A DNA stretch of 31,386 nt from Candidatus Omnitrophota bacterium (GTDB lineage: Bacteria; Omnitrophota; Omnitrophia; Omnitrophales; JACQLI01): positions 1-31,386 of the forward strand of contig JACQLI010000046.1 of assembly GCA_016204125.1 (NCBI GenBank), read 5' to 3'. The notes beneath the pieces are model-generated. The model had not been told where the DNA came from, did no database searches, and saw nothing but the letters and a program-made list of their open reading frames with translations. This document shows positions 16,025-24,204 of this stretch, piece after piece. Each line of letters begins with the position of its first letter. Positions within the stretch are counted from its first letter, which is position 1. The position numbers and the translations under genes were made by a program.

Positions 16025-17983
16025 ATGAAGGTAACTCACACTTTAATTGACGTGGGTGGATACTGGGCGATTCGCATCATTTCTTTATGGGTCCAGCGTC
16101 TACCTTTAAACGTTGCTCTTGCCTTGGGAAGCGTGGTTGGAGGGTTGACGTGTTTCTTGAGCGGAAGGAGACGGGTTGCATACAGCAATCTAAAGTCGGC
16201 CTTTCCTGAAAGCACACCCAAGGAAAGGAAGCGTTGGGCGAGAGAGATGTACCGCCACATGGGTATGACGGGTGTTGAGATCATGCGTTTTCCCATTGTG
16301 AGGAAAGAGTACGCAGATCGTTACGTTACCTACCATGGTTATAAAGAAAATTATCTCAAGCACCGCATGAGCGGAAAAGGAGTAATCCTTTTGACCCTTC
16401 ACATGGGTAACTGGGAGCTCTCGCAGATCATTGAGGGGCTTCGGGAAAGGCCCATGGCCGTACTCACAAGACGGCAGAAATACCAAAGACTCGATCAACT
16501 TCTCAATTCTTTTCGGCAACATTACGGCTCGCTTTCTTTAGGGAAGGAAAAGGAAGGAATTCGAGGTCTTATTCAGACGCTTAGCGAAGGGGGTTGCGTG
16601 GGCGTTTTGGGAGATCAATCAGGAGGAGACGAGGGCGTATGGATCCGATTTTTTAATCGTCTTACCACTTCACCCAAAGGCCCCATGGCGCTTGCTCTCA
16701 AACTGGGAGTTACCGTCCTTCCCGTTTTTCACATCAGGCGAGACGGCCCTTACCACGAAGTTTTCATTGAACCTCCTTTTGAACTTGTACGGACTGGAGA
16801 TTCTGAGAAAGATATTCAGATCAATACCCAAAATTATATCAAACTCGTTGAAGCATGGATTTCTCAATATCCCTCTCAATGGCTGTGGGGCCACAAGAGA
16901 TGGAAGCGAACACGGACGAAACGAATCCTTATTCTCTCTGACGAAAAAACGGGTCACATCAAACAATCCGAGGCCTTGGTTAAACAAATGGTTCAAGCGG
17001 GAATGGATAAAACACCTCCTTATGAGATCTTAACTGAGAAGATCGAGGTTGAGTTTCGATCTTCGCGGAAAAAGAGGCTCTTCCCATACTTTGCTCTCCT
17101 TTTTATTCCTTGGGCTCAGGGGCGTTTGAGTTGGCTTCGGTTTTTCTTAAGCAAAGAATCAGCCGAAAGGCTCGAACGTGCAACTCCTGACATCGTCGTT
17201 TCTGCAGGGGCAAGCCTTGTTCCCCTCAACCTTTGCGTTGCTCGTGAAAACTTAGCTAAGTCTTCCGTCCTCATGAAACCGAGTTTTCCTTTCAATCTCT
17301 TTCGATACGACCTCGCACTGATTCCAGCTCACGACCAAGGCCTCATGCCACGTGGTTCTTTTCGAACGCAAGGGGCTTTGAGTGATATTGATGAAAAAAG
17401 TTTGAACCAAGCAAAGGAAGTTTTCTCTCATTCAATTCCCAATCCTGAGAGGGTTCGCCTCAGTCTTTTTCTGGGTGGTGAAACTCGGGATTTCAAATTG
17501 TCTCTTTCTGATATTGAGAATTTATTAGCTGAGATTGAACGGAGTTCAGAGAAATTGAGAGGCGATTACCTGATTACAACAAGCAGGAGAACGCCCGATG
17601 AAGTCAGCCAGTTCCTTAAGACGCGTCTTGAGAATCGTGGCCGTTGCCAATCCTGTGTCATTGCCACTAAGGATAAACGACCTGAGGTGGTTCCAGGAAT
17701 GATGGCGCTTGCTGATTATCTCATCGTCACAGAAGACAGTCTTTCAATGATATCGGAGGCACTCAGCTCGGGGAAAAACGTGATTGTAGTGAAAATGAGA
17801 CAAAATGGTTTATCCAAGAAACATTACCGATTTCAGGAGCTTCTCAAAAAAGAGTGGGGAATCCCCGTTGTCGAGGCTAAGAGACTTTCGGAGGTCATCG
17901 GAAGAGAAGGTGACCAGGCCATTTCCCAATATCGAGAACACGAGAGGGCAAAGATACGGGAAAGATTAGAGAACCTTTTCTAA
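16025..17983 (+). CDS. LpxL-type acyltransferase fused to an ELM1-like (DUF1022) domain
   Basis: A 652-residue two-domain protein. Residues 1-~300 are a complete late acyltransferase that transfers a fatty acyl chain to Kdo-lipid A. An N-terminal hydrophobic segment is followed by the catalytic HMGNWE (His126, Glu131), a VGVLGDQSGGDEGVW segment, and the family end YPSQWLWGHKRWKR. From ~302 the second domain starts ILILSDEKTGHIKQSEALV and includes PDIVVSAGASLVPLNL, YDLALIPAHD, LSLFLGGETRDF, YLITTSRRTP and TEDSLSMISEALSSGKNVIV. This is the pattern of the mitochondrial-fission ELM1/DUF1022 family, often found near LPS genes and of unknown activity. No alternative start exists at the junction, so the fusion looks real. 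The ELM1 assignment rests on motif pattern only. Confidence 0.82.
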   Translation: MKVTHTLIDVGGYWAIRIISLWVQRLPLNVALALGSVVGGLTCFLSGRRRVAYSNLKSAFPESTPKERKRWAREMYRHMGMTGVEIMRFPIVRKEYADRYVTYHGYKENYLKHRMSGKGVILLTLHMGNWELSQIIEGLRERPMAVLTRRQKYQRLDQLLNSFRQHYGSLSLGKEKEGIRGLIQTLSEGGCVGVLGDQSGGDEGVWIRFFNRLTTSPKGPMALALKLGVTVLPVFHIRRDGPYHEVFIEPPFELVRTGDSEKDIQINTQNYIKLVEAWISQYPSQWLWGHKRWKRTRTKRILILSDEKTGHIKQSEALVKQMVQAGMDKTPPYEILTEKIEVEFRSSRKKRLFPYFALLFIPWAQGRLSWLRFFLSKESAERLERATPDIVVSAGASLVPLNLCVARENLAKSSVLMKPSFPFNLFRYDLALIPAHDQGLMPRGSFRTQGALSDIDEKSLNQAKEVFSHSIPNPERVRLSLFLGGETRDFKLSLSDIENLLAEIERSSEKLRGDYLITTSRRTPDEVSQFLKTRLENRGRCQSCVIATKDKRPEVVPGMMALADYLIVTEDSLSMISEALSSGKNVIVVKMRQNGLSKKHYRFQELLKKEWGIPVVEAKRLSEVIGREGDQAISQYREHERAKIRERLENLF

Positions 17984-17990
17984 ATTTAAG

Positions 17991-20111
17991 ATGAAAGTAC
18001 TTCAGATACTTCCAGCATTAGAATTAGGCGGCGTAGAACGCGGAACGGTAGACCTCGCTCGAGCGCTCAAGGCGCGTGGCGAAGGCGCTGTAGTAATCTC
18101 TTCAGGGGGAGCTCTCGTCCAGGAATTAGAAAAAGAAGGAATCGCCCACTACACACTTCCCGTTGATAGAAAATCGATTTTTAGTCTCGCCCTTATCCCT
18201 AAGATTGTGGAGATTATCGAAAAGGAACGGATTGACATTGTTCATGCCAGGAGCCGTGTTCCCGCCTGGATTGCATGGTTCGCTTGCCGCAGAACCAAAG
18301 TTCCTTTTGTTACCACTTGCCATGGCTATTATTCCCAACATTTATTGAGTCGGGTGATGGGATGGGGAAAGAGAGTGATTGTGCCCTCGCGCGTGATGGC
18401 AAGGCACATGATTGATCATTTCCATGTCTCACCCGATCGGATTTCCCTGATTCCACGCGGCGTCGATCTTTCTGAATTTTCCTTTCATCCTGAAAAATAC
18501 AGTGGCCCTGCACCGAAAGTTTTTCGAGTCCTCAATCTCGGCCGTTTTTCTCCTATCAAAGGACAGCTTGAATTTCTGAGAGCCATTCATCGGGTTAGAC
18601 AGCTGGGTCTTGCAGTGGAGGTATGGCTTGCTGGATCTGAAGGGGATGGAAAAAGTAAGTACACCAAGGAAATTCAGAAGATCGTTCATCAATTGGGCCT
18701 TCAGAAAGCGGTTAAATTTTTGGGAGTCAGGCGTGACGTTGCGGATCTTCTTAAAGACGCCGACCTCCTCGTTCTCTCGAGCCTTGTTCCCGAATCGTTC
18801 GGTCGAGTCTTGATTGAAGCAGGAGCTGTAGGCACGGCATGTGTTGCGTCTCGCCTGGGCGGTATTCTTGATATCATCGAAGACGGAAAAGAAGGGGTGT
18901 TGGTTCCTCCAGGCGATGAAGAAGCTATGTCTAATGCTATCTTTAGACTTCTCACAGATAGGGATGAAACTCGCCAGATGGCTCATCGGCTTCAGGAGAA
19001 GGTCAAAAGGGAATTTTCACTCGAACAGATGACCGAAAAAACCCTCGAAGTCTACCGCGAGGTGAAAAATGAAAAAAAGATTCTGGTGATTAAATGGGGG
19101 GCGCTGGGTGATGTCATCCTAGCTGTTCCTAGCCTTCGGATGCTTCGGAAAAAGTTTCCAACCGCCCACATAGGCCTTCTCGTTGACTCCCGCTTCAGTT
19201 CCGTAGTTTCAAACTGTCCCTACTTAAATGAAGTCATTCCCATCGATCGAATCAAAGCCCGTTCGTGGATTTGGCTCACTCGATTTGCCGCCCGTCTTCG
19301 TCGTGAGATGTTCGATATTTCAGTCGATTTTCAAAATACGAAGAGGACTCATTTTCTTGGCCTTCTGGCTGGGATTCCCGAACGTTATGGTTACAGGCGC
19401 GGGATTTTTGGAAGACTTTTGAATCATGGGGACCTTACTTTTGAGAGGCCGGATTCTCCTGTGCGTCATCAGTTTAGAATTCTCTCTAAGCTGGGCGTGA
19501 GCCAACCTGATGAGAAACTCGAACTTTGGCCCGATCCTCTGTCCGAGGCCCATATTTCTGACCTATTTCAGGAGAAAGGGCTTTCATCCAACGGAAAGTT
19601 GGTTGGGTTTGCAATCGGTTCGAGCCCTAGCTGGCCCACCAAGAGATGGCCCATTGAATATTTCCAGGCCCTTTCGGAGAAACTTGTGAAGGAGTTGGAT
19701 TGTCAAATCGTACTGATGGGTTCATCCGAAGATTCGGTCCTTGCCCAGAAATTTGCAGCAAAGTCAGAAGGTGTTGTCAATTTTGTCGGGAAAACCAATC
19801 TCCAGGAACTTGTTTCTTTGGTCAAACAGCTTCGCGTGCTAGTGACAGGAGACACCGCCCCGCTTCATGTGGGAGCCGCCTTGGGTATAAAGACAGTAGC
19901 TCTCTTTGGTCCTACAGACCCGCTTCGTCACGTCCAGTCAAGTGGTGAGGTAACCGTTTTATCAAGAAGGCTTCCTTGCCAACCTTGTTATAGTGGCAAG
20001 TGCACTTATTCCGAACCGATGGCATGTCTTAGAAGAATTGGGGTTGACGAGGTTTTTGAGGCAGTCCGCAAGCATCTCGCCCAAATTTATGAAGATTCTC
20101 ATTCTCACTAA
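17991..20111 (+). CDS. Glycosyltransferase GT4-GT9 fusion (possible frameshifted pair)
   Basis: A 706-residue frame. Residues 1-~358 are a GT4 (GT-B, retaining) transferase with LPALELGGVERGTVDLA, TTCHGYYS, LIPRGVDLSEF, RVLNLGRFSPIKGQ and PESFGRVLIEAGAVG. Residues ~361-706 are a GT9, heptosyltransferase-type domain starting ILVIKWGALGDVILAVPSL. It continues with KRWPIEYFQALSEKL, TGDTAPLHVGAALG, ALFGPTDP and a Cys cluster (LPCQPCYSGKC). The two meet at an A7 run (19072-19078). With eight A the GT4 would stop after 367 residues. The GT9 would begin at ATG 19069, which has GAGGTG (19059-19064) as a ribosome site. The protein acts on the lipopolysaccharide core, sugar unknown. One or two polypeptides are both possible. 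Confidence 0.85.
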   Translation: MKVLQILPALELGGVERGTVDLARALKARGEGAVVISSGGALVQELEKEGIAHYTLPVDRKSIFSLALIPKIVEIIEKERIDIVHARSRVPAWIAWFACRRTKVPFVTTCHGYYSQHLLSRVMGWGKRVIVPSRVMARHMIDHFHVSPDRISLIPRGVDLSEFSFHPEKYSGPAPKVFRVLNLGRFSPIKGQLEFLRAIHRVRQLGLAVEVWLAGSEGDGKSKYTKEIQKIVHQLGLQKAVKFLGVRRDVADLLKDADLLVLSSLVPESFGRVLIEAGAVGTACVASRLGGILDIIEDGKEGVLVPPGDEEAMSNAIFRLLTDRDETRQMAHRLQEKVKREFSLEQMTEKTLEVYREVKNEKKILVIKWGALGDVILAVPSLRMLRKKFPTAHIGLLVDSRFSSVVSNCPYLNEVIPIDRIKARSWIWLTRFAARLRREMFDISVDFQNTKRTHFLGLLAGIPERYGYRRGIFGRLLNHGDLTFERPDSPVRHQFRILSKLGVSQPDEKLELWPDPLSEAHISDLFQEKGLSSNGKLVGFAIGSSPSWPTKRWPIEYFQALSEKLVKELDCQIVLMGSSEDSVLAQKFAAKSEGVVNFVGKTNLQELVSLVKQLRVLVTGDTAPLHVGAALGIKTVALFGPTDPLRHVQSSGEVTVLSRRLPCQPCYSGKCTYSEPMACLRRIGVDEVFEAVRKHLAQIYEDSHSH
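19059..19079 (+). other. A7 tract with hidden ribosome site and start codon at the GT4/GT9 junction
   Basis: GAGGTG (19059-19064), four A, ATG (19069-19071), then seven A (19072-19078). In the observed frame translation reads through GT4 into GT9. The ATG frame stops after six codons. Adding one A puts the ATG in frame with GT9 and gives GT4 a TAA stop. A7 runs are known slippage sites for RNA polymerase and common places for sequencing indels. Confidence 0.6.
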
Positions 20112-21141
20112 AAATTGGCTGGGTGACATTTTGTTTGAAGTGCCCGCCATTCAGGCGATTCGGGAGAATTTCCCTTCTGCTAAGATCACCGCTCTTGCCC
20201 CAGCAAGATGTCGGGATATCTTGGTGGCGTTTCCTTTTCTGGATGAGGTTCGAATTTTTGACGAGAGGTCGAGTGAGAAATCACTTCTTTCAAAGATCAA
20301 GTTGATCAGTTGGATGAGAGGTCAGAAATTTGACAAGGTTTTTCTCTTTCATCGTTCATTCACACGTGCCTTCTTGACATGGCTGGGAGGAGTTCGCGAA
20401 CGAATAGGTTATCGTACACCTAAAAGAGGATGGATTTTAACTCAAGCGATCGATCCGCCCCGCCAAGCGGTTCATCAAATTGATTACTTTCTCATTCTGC
20501 TTAAATGGGCAGGGCTTAAAGTCGATTTTAACGCTCCCTACCGATTTTACTACCGCCCTGAGGATGAGGGCAAAGCGAGAAAACTTATGGAAGCACAAGG
20601 CCTTAAGAAAAAAGCATTCGTTGCCTTTCATGTCGGTGCAAACTGGGAGCCCAAAAGATGGCCCACGGATCATTTTGCGCGTCTGAGCGACCTTCTCAGT
20701 CAGAATTTTTCATTCCAGATTGTACTGACAGGTTCTTCTGGCGACGAGAAGCTAGCTCAAGAAATCATTCAGAAGGTCAAGACTTCTCGTCCCATTTCAT
20801 TTTGCGGGCAAACGTCCCTTGGCGAACTTGGAGCCTTTTACGAATCTGCCGCCTTTATTGTTTCAAGTGATTCAGGTCCTCTTCATATTGCTTCTGGCGT
20901 CGGAACTCCTGTCGTCGCACTTTTTGGACCCACGTGCCCTAAGCTTACGGGACCGCGCGGTATCGGGAAAAAGATCGTGATTCAATACGTGCCAGAAGGC
21001 TACTCCATTCCTTGGAAGGGGAAGAAATTTCCTCCTGAAGGCTGGATGGAAAAGATTACGCCCGAGGAAGTCCTTGAACGAATCCAAAAAGAAGAGTTAT
21101 GGTCCAGAGTCAAAGAGCAAATATTCTCCTCATCACATTAA
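20089..21141 (+). CDS. waaF: GT9 glycosyltransferase (heptosyltransferase II type)
   Basis: A 350-residue GT9 transferase, probably adding heptose to the inner core from an ADP-activated donor. I start it at ATG 20089 (MKILILTKNWLGDILFEVPA), 23 nt inside the previous gene; earlier in-frame starts would add residues without family resemblance. NWLGDILFEVPAI is close to the WaaF N-terminus. FHVGANWEPKRWPTDHFARL is the donor-site block, and SSDSGPLHIASGVGTPVVALFGPT follows. Unlike the other four GT9 domains here it lacks the C-terminal Cys cluster. A longer tail takes its place (YVPEGYSIPWKGKKFPPEGW). The gene symbol is tentative; acceptor and sugar are inferred. Confidence 0.85.
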   Translation: MKILILTKNWLGDILFEVPAIQAIRENFPSAKITALAPARCRDILVAFPFLDEVRIFDERSSEKSLLSKIKLISWMRGQKFDKVFLFHRSFTRAFLTWLGGVRERIGYRTPKRGWILTQAIDPPRQAVHQIDYFLILLKWAGLKVDFNAPYRFYYRPEDEGKARKLMEAQGLKKKAFVAFHVGANWEPKRWPTDHFARLSDLLSQNFSFQIVLTGSSGDEKLAQEIIQKVKTSRPISFCGQTSLGELGAFYESAAFIVSSDSGPLHIASGVGTPVVALFGPTCPKLTGPRGIGKKIVIQYVPEGYSIPWKGKKFPPEGWMEKITPEEVLERIQKEELWSRVKEQIFSSSH

Positions 21142-22073
21142 GTAACATCGGAGATGTGATCTTAACCACCCCTGTGGTGACTTCGCTTCGGAAGAGTTTT
21201 CCCGAAGCTTGTCTTACGGTCGTGGTGGGGCCAAAGGCTGCGCCCGTTCTTGAAAAAAGCCGTCAGATCGACAGGCTTCTCATTTACGACAAACGGGCGG
21301 GATGGTCTCATAAGATTGAACTGGTCAAAACACTTCGCGAGACCGCCTATGATTGGGTTGTCGATTTAAGGAATTCTTTGCTTCCCTTTCTTGTCCAAAC
21401 AAGGCACCGAAGTCCTATTTTTCGCTTCTTCCGTTCCCCAAGTGTAAGGGTGAGACATCTTGAAATTCTCAAGATGATGGAACTCCCCACAGAAGACGGG
21501 ACATACTTTGACTTTTTCTCAGAAGAAGACGAAAGGAATCTGGATCAAAAATTAGGTGTGAACAATTCTCATTTCTCTAAAAATTGGGTGGTCATCGCCC
21601 CTGGTGCTGGGAGCGAACTCAAAAGATGGAAAATAGAAAATTTTCGTGAAGTGTTGGCTCGTCTACTCAAAATCTCTTCCTTGAGTGTAGTCATTACGGG
21701 TGATTCAAACGAAGCAGAACTGGGATCTAAGCTCGCGGCGGTTGATCCAGAACGCGTTGTCAACTTAGCAGGAGAAATCAATTTGAGAGAATTGGCAGCT
21801 CTCCTCTCACGCGCGAAGTTCATTTTGAGTAATGACAGTGCCTGCATGCACCTTGGTTATGAACTCAGGCGTCCTGTGATTGCGATTTTTGGACCGACCC
21901 ATCACGAAAAGTATGGGCGAAAAGACACCATTTGGAAAATCGTGAGGGAGTTTCCACCTTGTGCGCCATGTGAAAAAGCCCAGTGTCGTTTTGAACGGAG
22001 ATATTGTCTTGACGATTTGTCCATAGATAAGGTGTTTCAAGCCTGTGAAGAGCTTCTTGCCGAAATTGAATAG
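21099..22073 (+). CDS. GT9 glycosyltransferase (heptosyltransferase family)
   Basis: A 324-residue GT9 enzyme beginning 43 nt inside the preceding gene, after AAGAAGAG. The N-terminal NILLITLSNIGDVILTTPVV is the family's acceptor-side start. VVIAPGAGSELKRWKIENF and LSNDSACMHLGYELRRPVIA are the donor-binding blocks, with FGPT after them. The C-terminal Cys cluster is PPCAPCEKAQC followed by RRYC. The role is transfer of a sugar in the lipopolysaccharide core or a related glycan. GT9 members that act on other sugars exist, so heptose is not certain. Confidence 0.85.
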   Translation: MVQSQRANILLITLSNIGDVILTTPVVTSLRKSFPEACLTVVVGPKAAPVLEKSRQIDRLLIYDKRAGWSHKIELVKTLRETAYDWVVDLRNSLLPFLVQTRHRSPIFRFFRSPSVRVRHLEILKMMELPTEDGTYFDFFSEEDERNLDQKLGVNNSHFSKNWVVIAPGAGSELKRWKIENFREVLARLLKISSLSVVITGDSNEAELGSKLAAVDPERVVNLAGEINLRELAALLSRAKFILSNDSACMHLGYELRRPVIAIFGPTHHEKYGRKDTIWKIVREFPPCAPCEKAQCRFERRYCLDDLSIDKVFQACEELLAEIE

Positions 22074-23097
22074 CCTTCTTGTTACACGGACCGACCGCCT
22101 GGGCGACCTCGTTCTCTCAACACCTGTTTTTGAAGCCATCCGTTCCCAATTTCCCAAGGCTCATTTAGCCTGTCTTACCTTTCTGGAGAATCACGAAGTT
22201 TTGGAAGGTAACCCTTTTATCGACGAAGTGATTCTCTATGACAAGAAGGGAAGTGAAAAGGGATGGTGGGGCAACCTTCGTTTTGCGCGCCAACTTTCCA
22301 AGAAACGTTTTGACGCCGTGATTCATCTTCACCCAACGAATAGAATGCATCTGATGGGCTGGCTTGCCCGCATTCCCGTTCGGATCGGCTACCAGAAAAA
22401 GAATGATTGGGCTTTGACGCATACTTTGAAGGATCGAAAAAAGGAGGGCTTGAAACACGAAGCGGAATATAACTTTGACCTCCTGAAATTCTTGGGAGTT
22501 GAAGCCCCCCAAAAGTTAGAGACTTACTTTCCACTGAAGGAAAAGGACAGGGCCTCCTTAGATTTCCTCCTCCGAAACCTCGTTCTTGCCACAGATAAAC
22601 CTTACGTTGTCCTTAATCCGAGCGCGAGTTGCCCTTCCAAGATTTGGCATGCGGAACGGTTCGCTAGTCTTTCCGATGAACTTCAAAAAAAGTATCGCGT
22701 CCAAGTTGCTTTGATCGGTTCGCGTCAAGATCGGCCTTTGGCAAAAAAAGTAATGGGATATACCTCTGAGCGAGTGATTGATCTGAGCGGGAAGTTATCG
22801 CTGGGTATGTTGGGTTGGCTCCTTAAGCGCTCAGTCTTGCTCATTTCCAATGATTCGGGCCCAGTCCACGTTGGGCGGGCCGTGGGGATTCCCGTTATCT
22901 CTATTTTTGGTAGAAATCTTTCAGGTCTGAGTCCTAGACGTTGGGGTCCACTGGGGGAAGGGGGAAGGATTATCCATAAAGAAGTGGCTTGCCCTGTTTG
23001 TCTGGCTCACCAGTGCCAAATCAATTTTCTTTGTTTGGACGCCATAGCCGTTAAAGATGTACTCAAAGAAGCAGCCACTTTTCTCCAGTCTTCTTAA
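22045..23097 (+). CDS. GT9 glycosyltransferase (heptosyltransferase family)
   Basis: A 350-residue GT9 enzyme. The start is uncertain: GTG 22045 follows AAGGTG (22029-22034) by 10 nt and overlaps the previous gene by 29 nt. TTG 22057 and TTG 22066 are alternatives that begin closer to the conserved LNSLLVTRTDRLGDLVLSTP. FPLKEKDRASLDFLL is the interdomain region. LNPSASCPSKIWHAERFASL and SNDSGPVHVGRAVGIPVISI form the donor site. ACPVCLAHQCQINFLC is the Cys cluster. The RTDRLGD element is the commonest GT9 opening. Substrate is unknown. Confidence 0.84.
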   Translation: MKSFLPKLNSLLVTRTDRLGDLVLSTPVFEAIRSQFPKAHLACLTFLENHEVLEGNPFIDEVILYDKKGSEKGWWGNLRFARQLSKKRFDAVIHLHPTNRMHLMGWLARIPVRIGYQKKNDWALTHTLKDRKKEGLKHEAEYNFDLLKFLGVEAPQKLETYFPLKEKDRASLDFLLRNLVLATDKPYVVLNPSASCPSKIWHAERFASLSDELQKKYRVQVALIGSRQDRPLAKKVMGYTSERVIDLSGKLSLGMLGWLLKRSVLLISNDSGPVHVGRAVGIPVISIFGRNLSGLSPRRWGPLGEGGRIIHKEVACPVCLAHQCQINFLCLDAIAVKDVLKEAATFLQSS

Positions 23098-23106
23098 AGA
23101 TTAATC

Positions 23107-24204
23107 ATGCGATCCATTCGACATATCCTCGTTGTCCAGCCCTATGGAATTGGCGACGCGCTTTTTATGACGCCGCTTCTGAGAGCACTTCGAACCCTTC
23201 CTACCGTTGAGACTGTCGATCTCTTGCTGGGTTCTCGGACCGAATCCGTTTTTCAAAATAATCCCCACGTCGATCAAATTTTTTCCATTGATAAGGAAAA
23301 GTGGCACCATTCAAAGAGTTGTGTCGTTATTCAAGATCTTTTGTCTTTGTGGAAAAATCTTCGCGGTCGTTATGACCTCCTCATTGATCTTTCTCTTCAG
23401 CGCGAGTATGGATTTTTTGGCGGCCTCTTCCTCCAGATTCCAAGACGCATTGGATTTAATTTCAAAAAACGAGGGACTTTTCTCACCCAAAGTCTGCCCT
23501 TGCCCCATGGTTTTCACGGAGCTCATGCAGTTGATTTTTATTGTGAGCTTGGAAAGCTGATCGGACTTGAGATCGAGGATCGGTTTCTTGAATTTTATCT
23601 TGCTGATCAAGATAGAAAGGATGCGGAACAAATGATCCAGGGTCGTTATCTTGCCGTAGCTCTCGGAGGAGGAGAGTCATGGGGAAAGGACGCTTTCTTT
23701 AAGCGTTGGCCCGTTGATCACTTTGCTGAATTAATCTCTAAGATCAAAGATAGGGTCGAGTTCGAACAAATTGTGATTTTGGGGAGCAGTGGAGAGAAGG
23801 AACTTGGAGAAAGAATCGAAGAGAAACTCTCTTTTCCTGTTCATAATCTTTGCGGTGAGCTTTCGCTTGGGTTATGCGCTGCTCTTCTTGAAAAATCTCT
23901 CCTTTTCCTTGCCAATGACGGCGGCCTTGTTCACCTTGCTCATTCCCTGCATGTTCCCTTGATTGCATTTTTCGGTCCTGTTGACCCCAAGGTTTACGGT
24001 CCTTACCCTTTATCGTCCGAAGCCCTTGCGGTGGTCAGGGAGAACCTTCCTTGCCGGCCGTGTTATTTCCGTTTTCGTTATAACTCAGCTTGTGTCGATA
24101 GAGAATGTCTTAGCGCCCTCACACCCGAAGAAGTTCTTCGTTTCCTTGACCAGAAGAATTTTTGGCCTATTTTGTGCAAAGAGAAATCAAGTTTTGCCTC
24201 TTGA
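23107..24204 (+). CDS. GT9 glycosyltransferase (heptosyltransferase family)
   Basis: A 365-residue member, the fifth GT9 domain in a row. It begins with HILVVQPYGIGDALFMTPLL, where PYGIGD replaces RTDRLGD. The donor side has ALGGGESWGKDAFFKRWPVD, LANDGGLVHLAHSLHVPLIA and FFGPVDP. The Cys cluster is NLPCRPCYFRFR followed by CVDREC. The start ATG 23107 lies 9 nt after the previous stop, with only a weak ribosome site. It is the most divergent of the array and probably uses a different acceptor. The gene for the DUF3108 protein starts inside its 3' end. Confidence 0.84.
   Translation: MRSIRHILVVQPYGIGDALFMTPLLRALRTLPTVETVDLLLGSRTESVFQNNPHVDQIFSIDKEKWHHSKSCVVIQDLLSLWKNLRGRYDLLIDLSLQREYGFFGGLFLQIPRRIGFNFKKRGTFLTQSLPLPHGFHGAHAVDFYCELGKLIGLEIEDRFLEFYLADQDRKDAEQMIQGRYLAVALGGGESWGKDAFFKRWPVDHFAELISKIKDRVEFEQIVILGSSGEKELGERIEEKLSFPVHNLCGELSLGLCAALLEKSLLFLANDGGLVHLAHSLHVPLIAFFGPVDPKVYGPYPLSSEALAVVRENLPCRPCYFRFRYNSACVDRECLSALTPEEVLRFLDQKNFWPILCKEKSSFAS

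Noticed and set aside
16900..16960. LpxL-ELM1 fusion as a frameshift artefact
   Set aside because: No homopolymer, no ribosome site and no start codon in another frame at the junction, in contrast to the GT4/GT9 case.
18429..18986. 185-residue minus-strand open frame
   Set aside because: Inside the GT4 domain, compositionally a mirror of it, with no recognisable motif.
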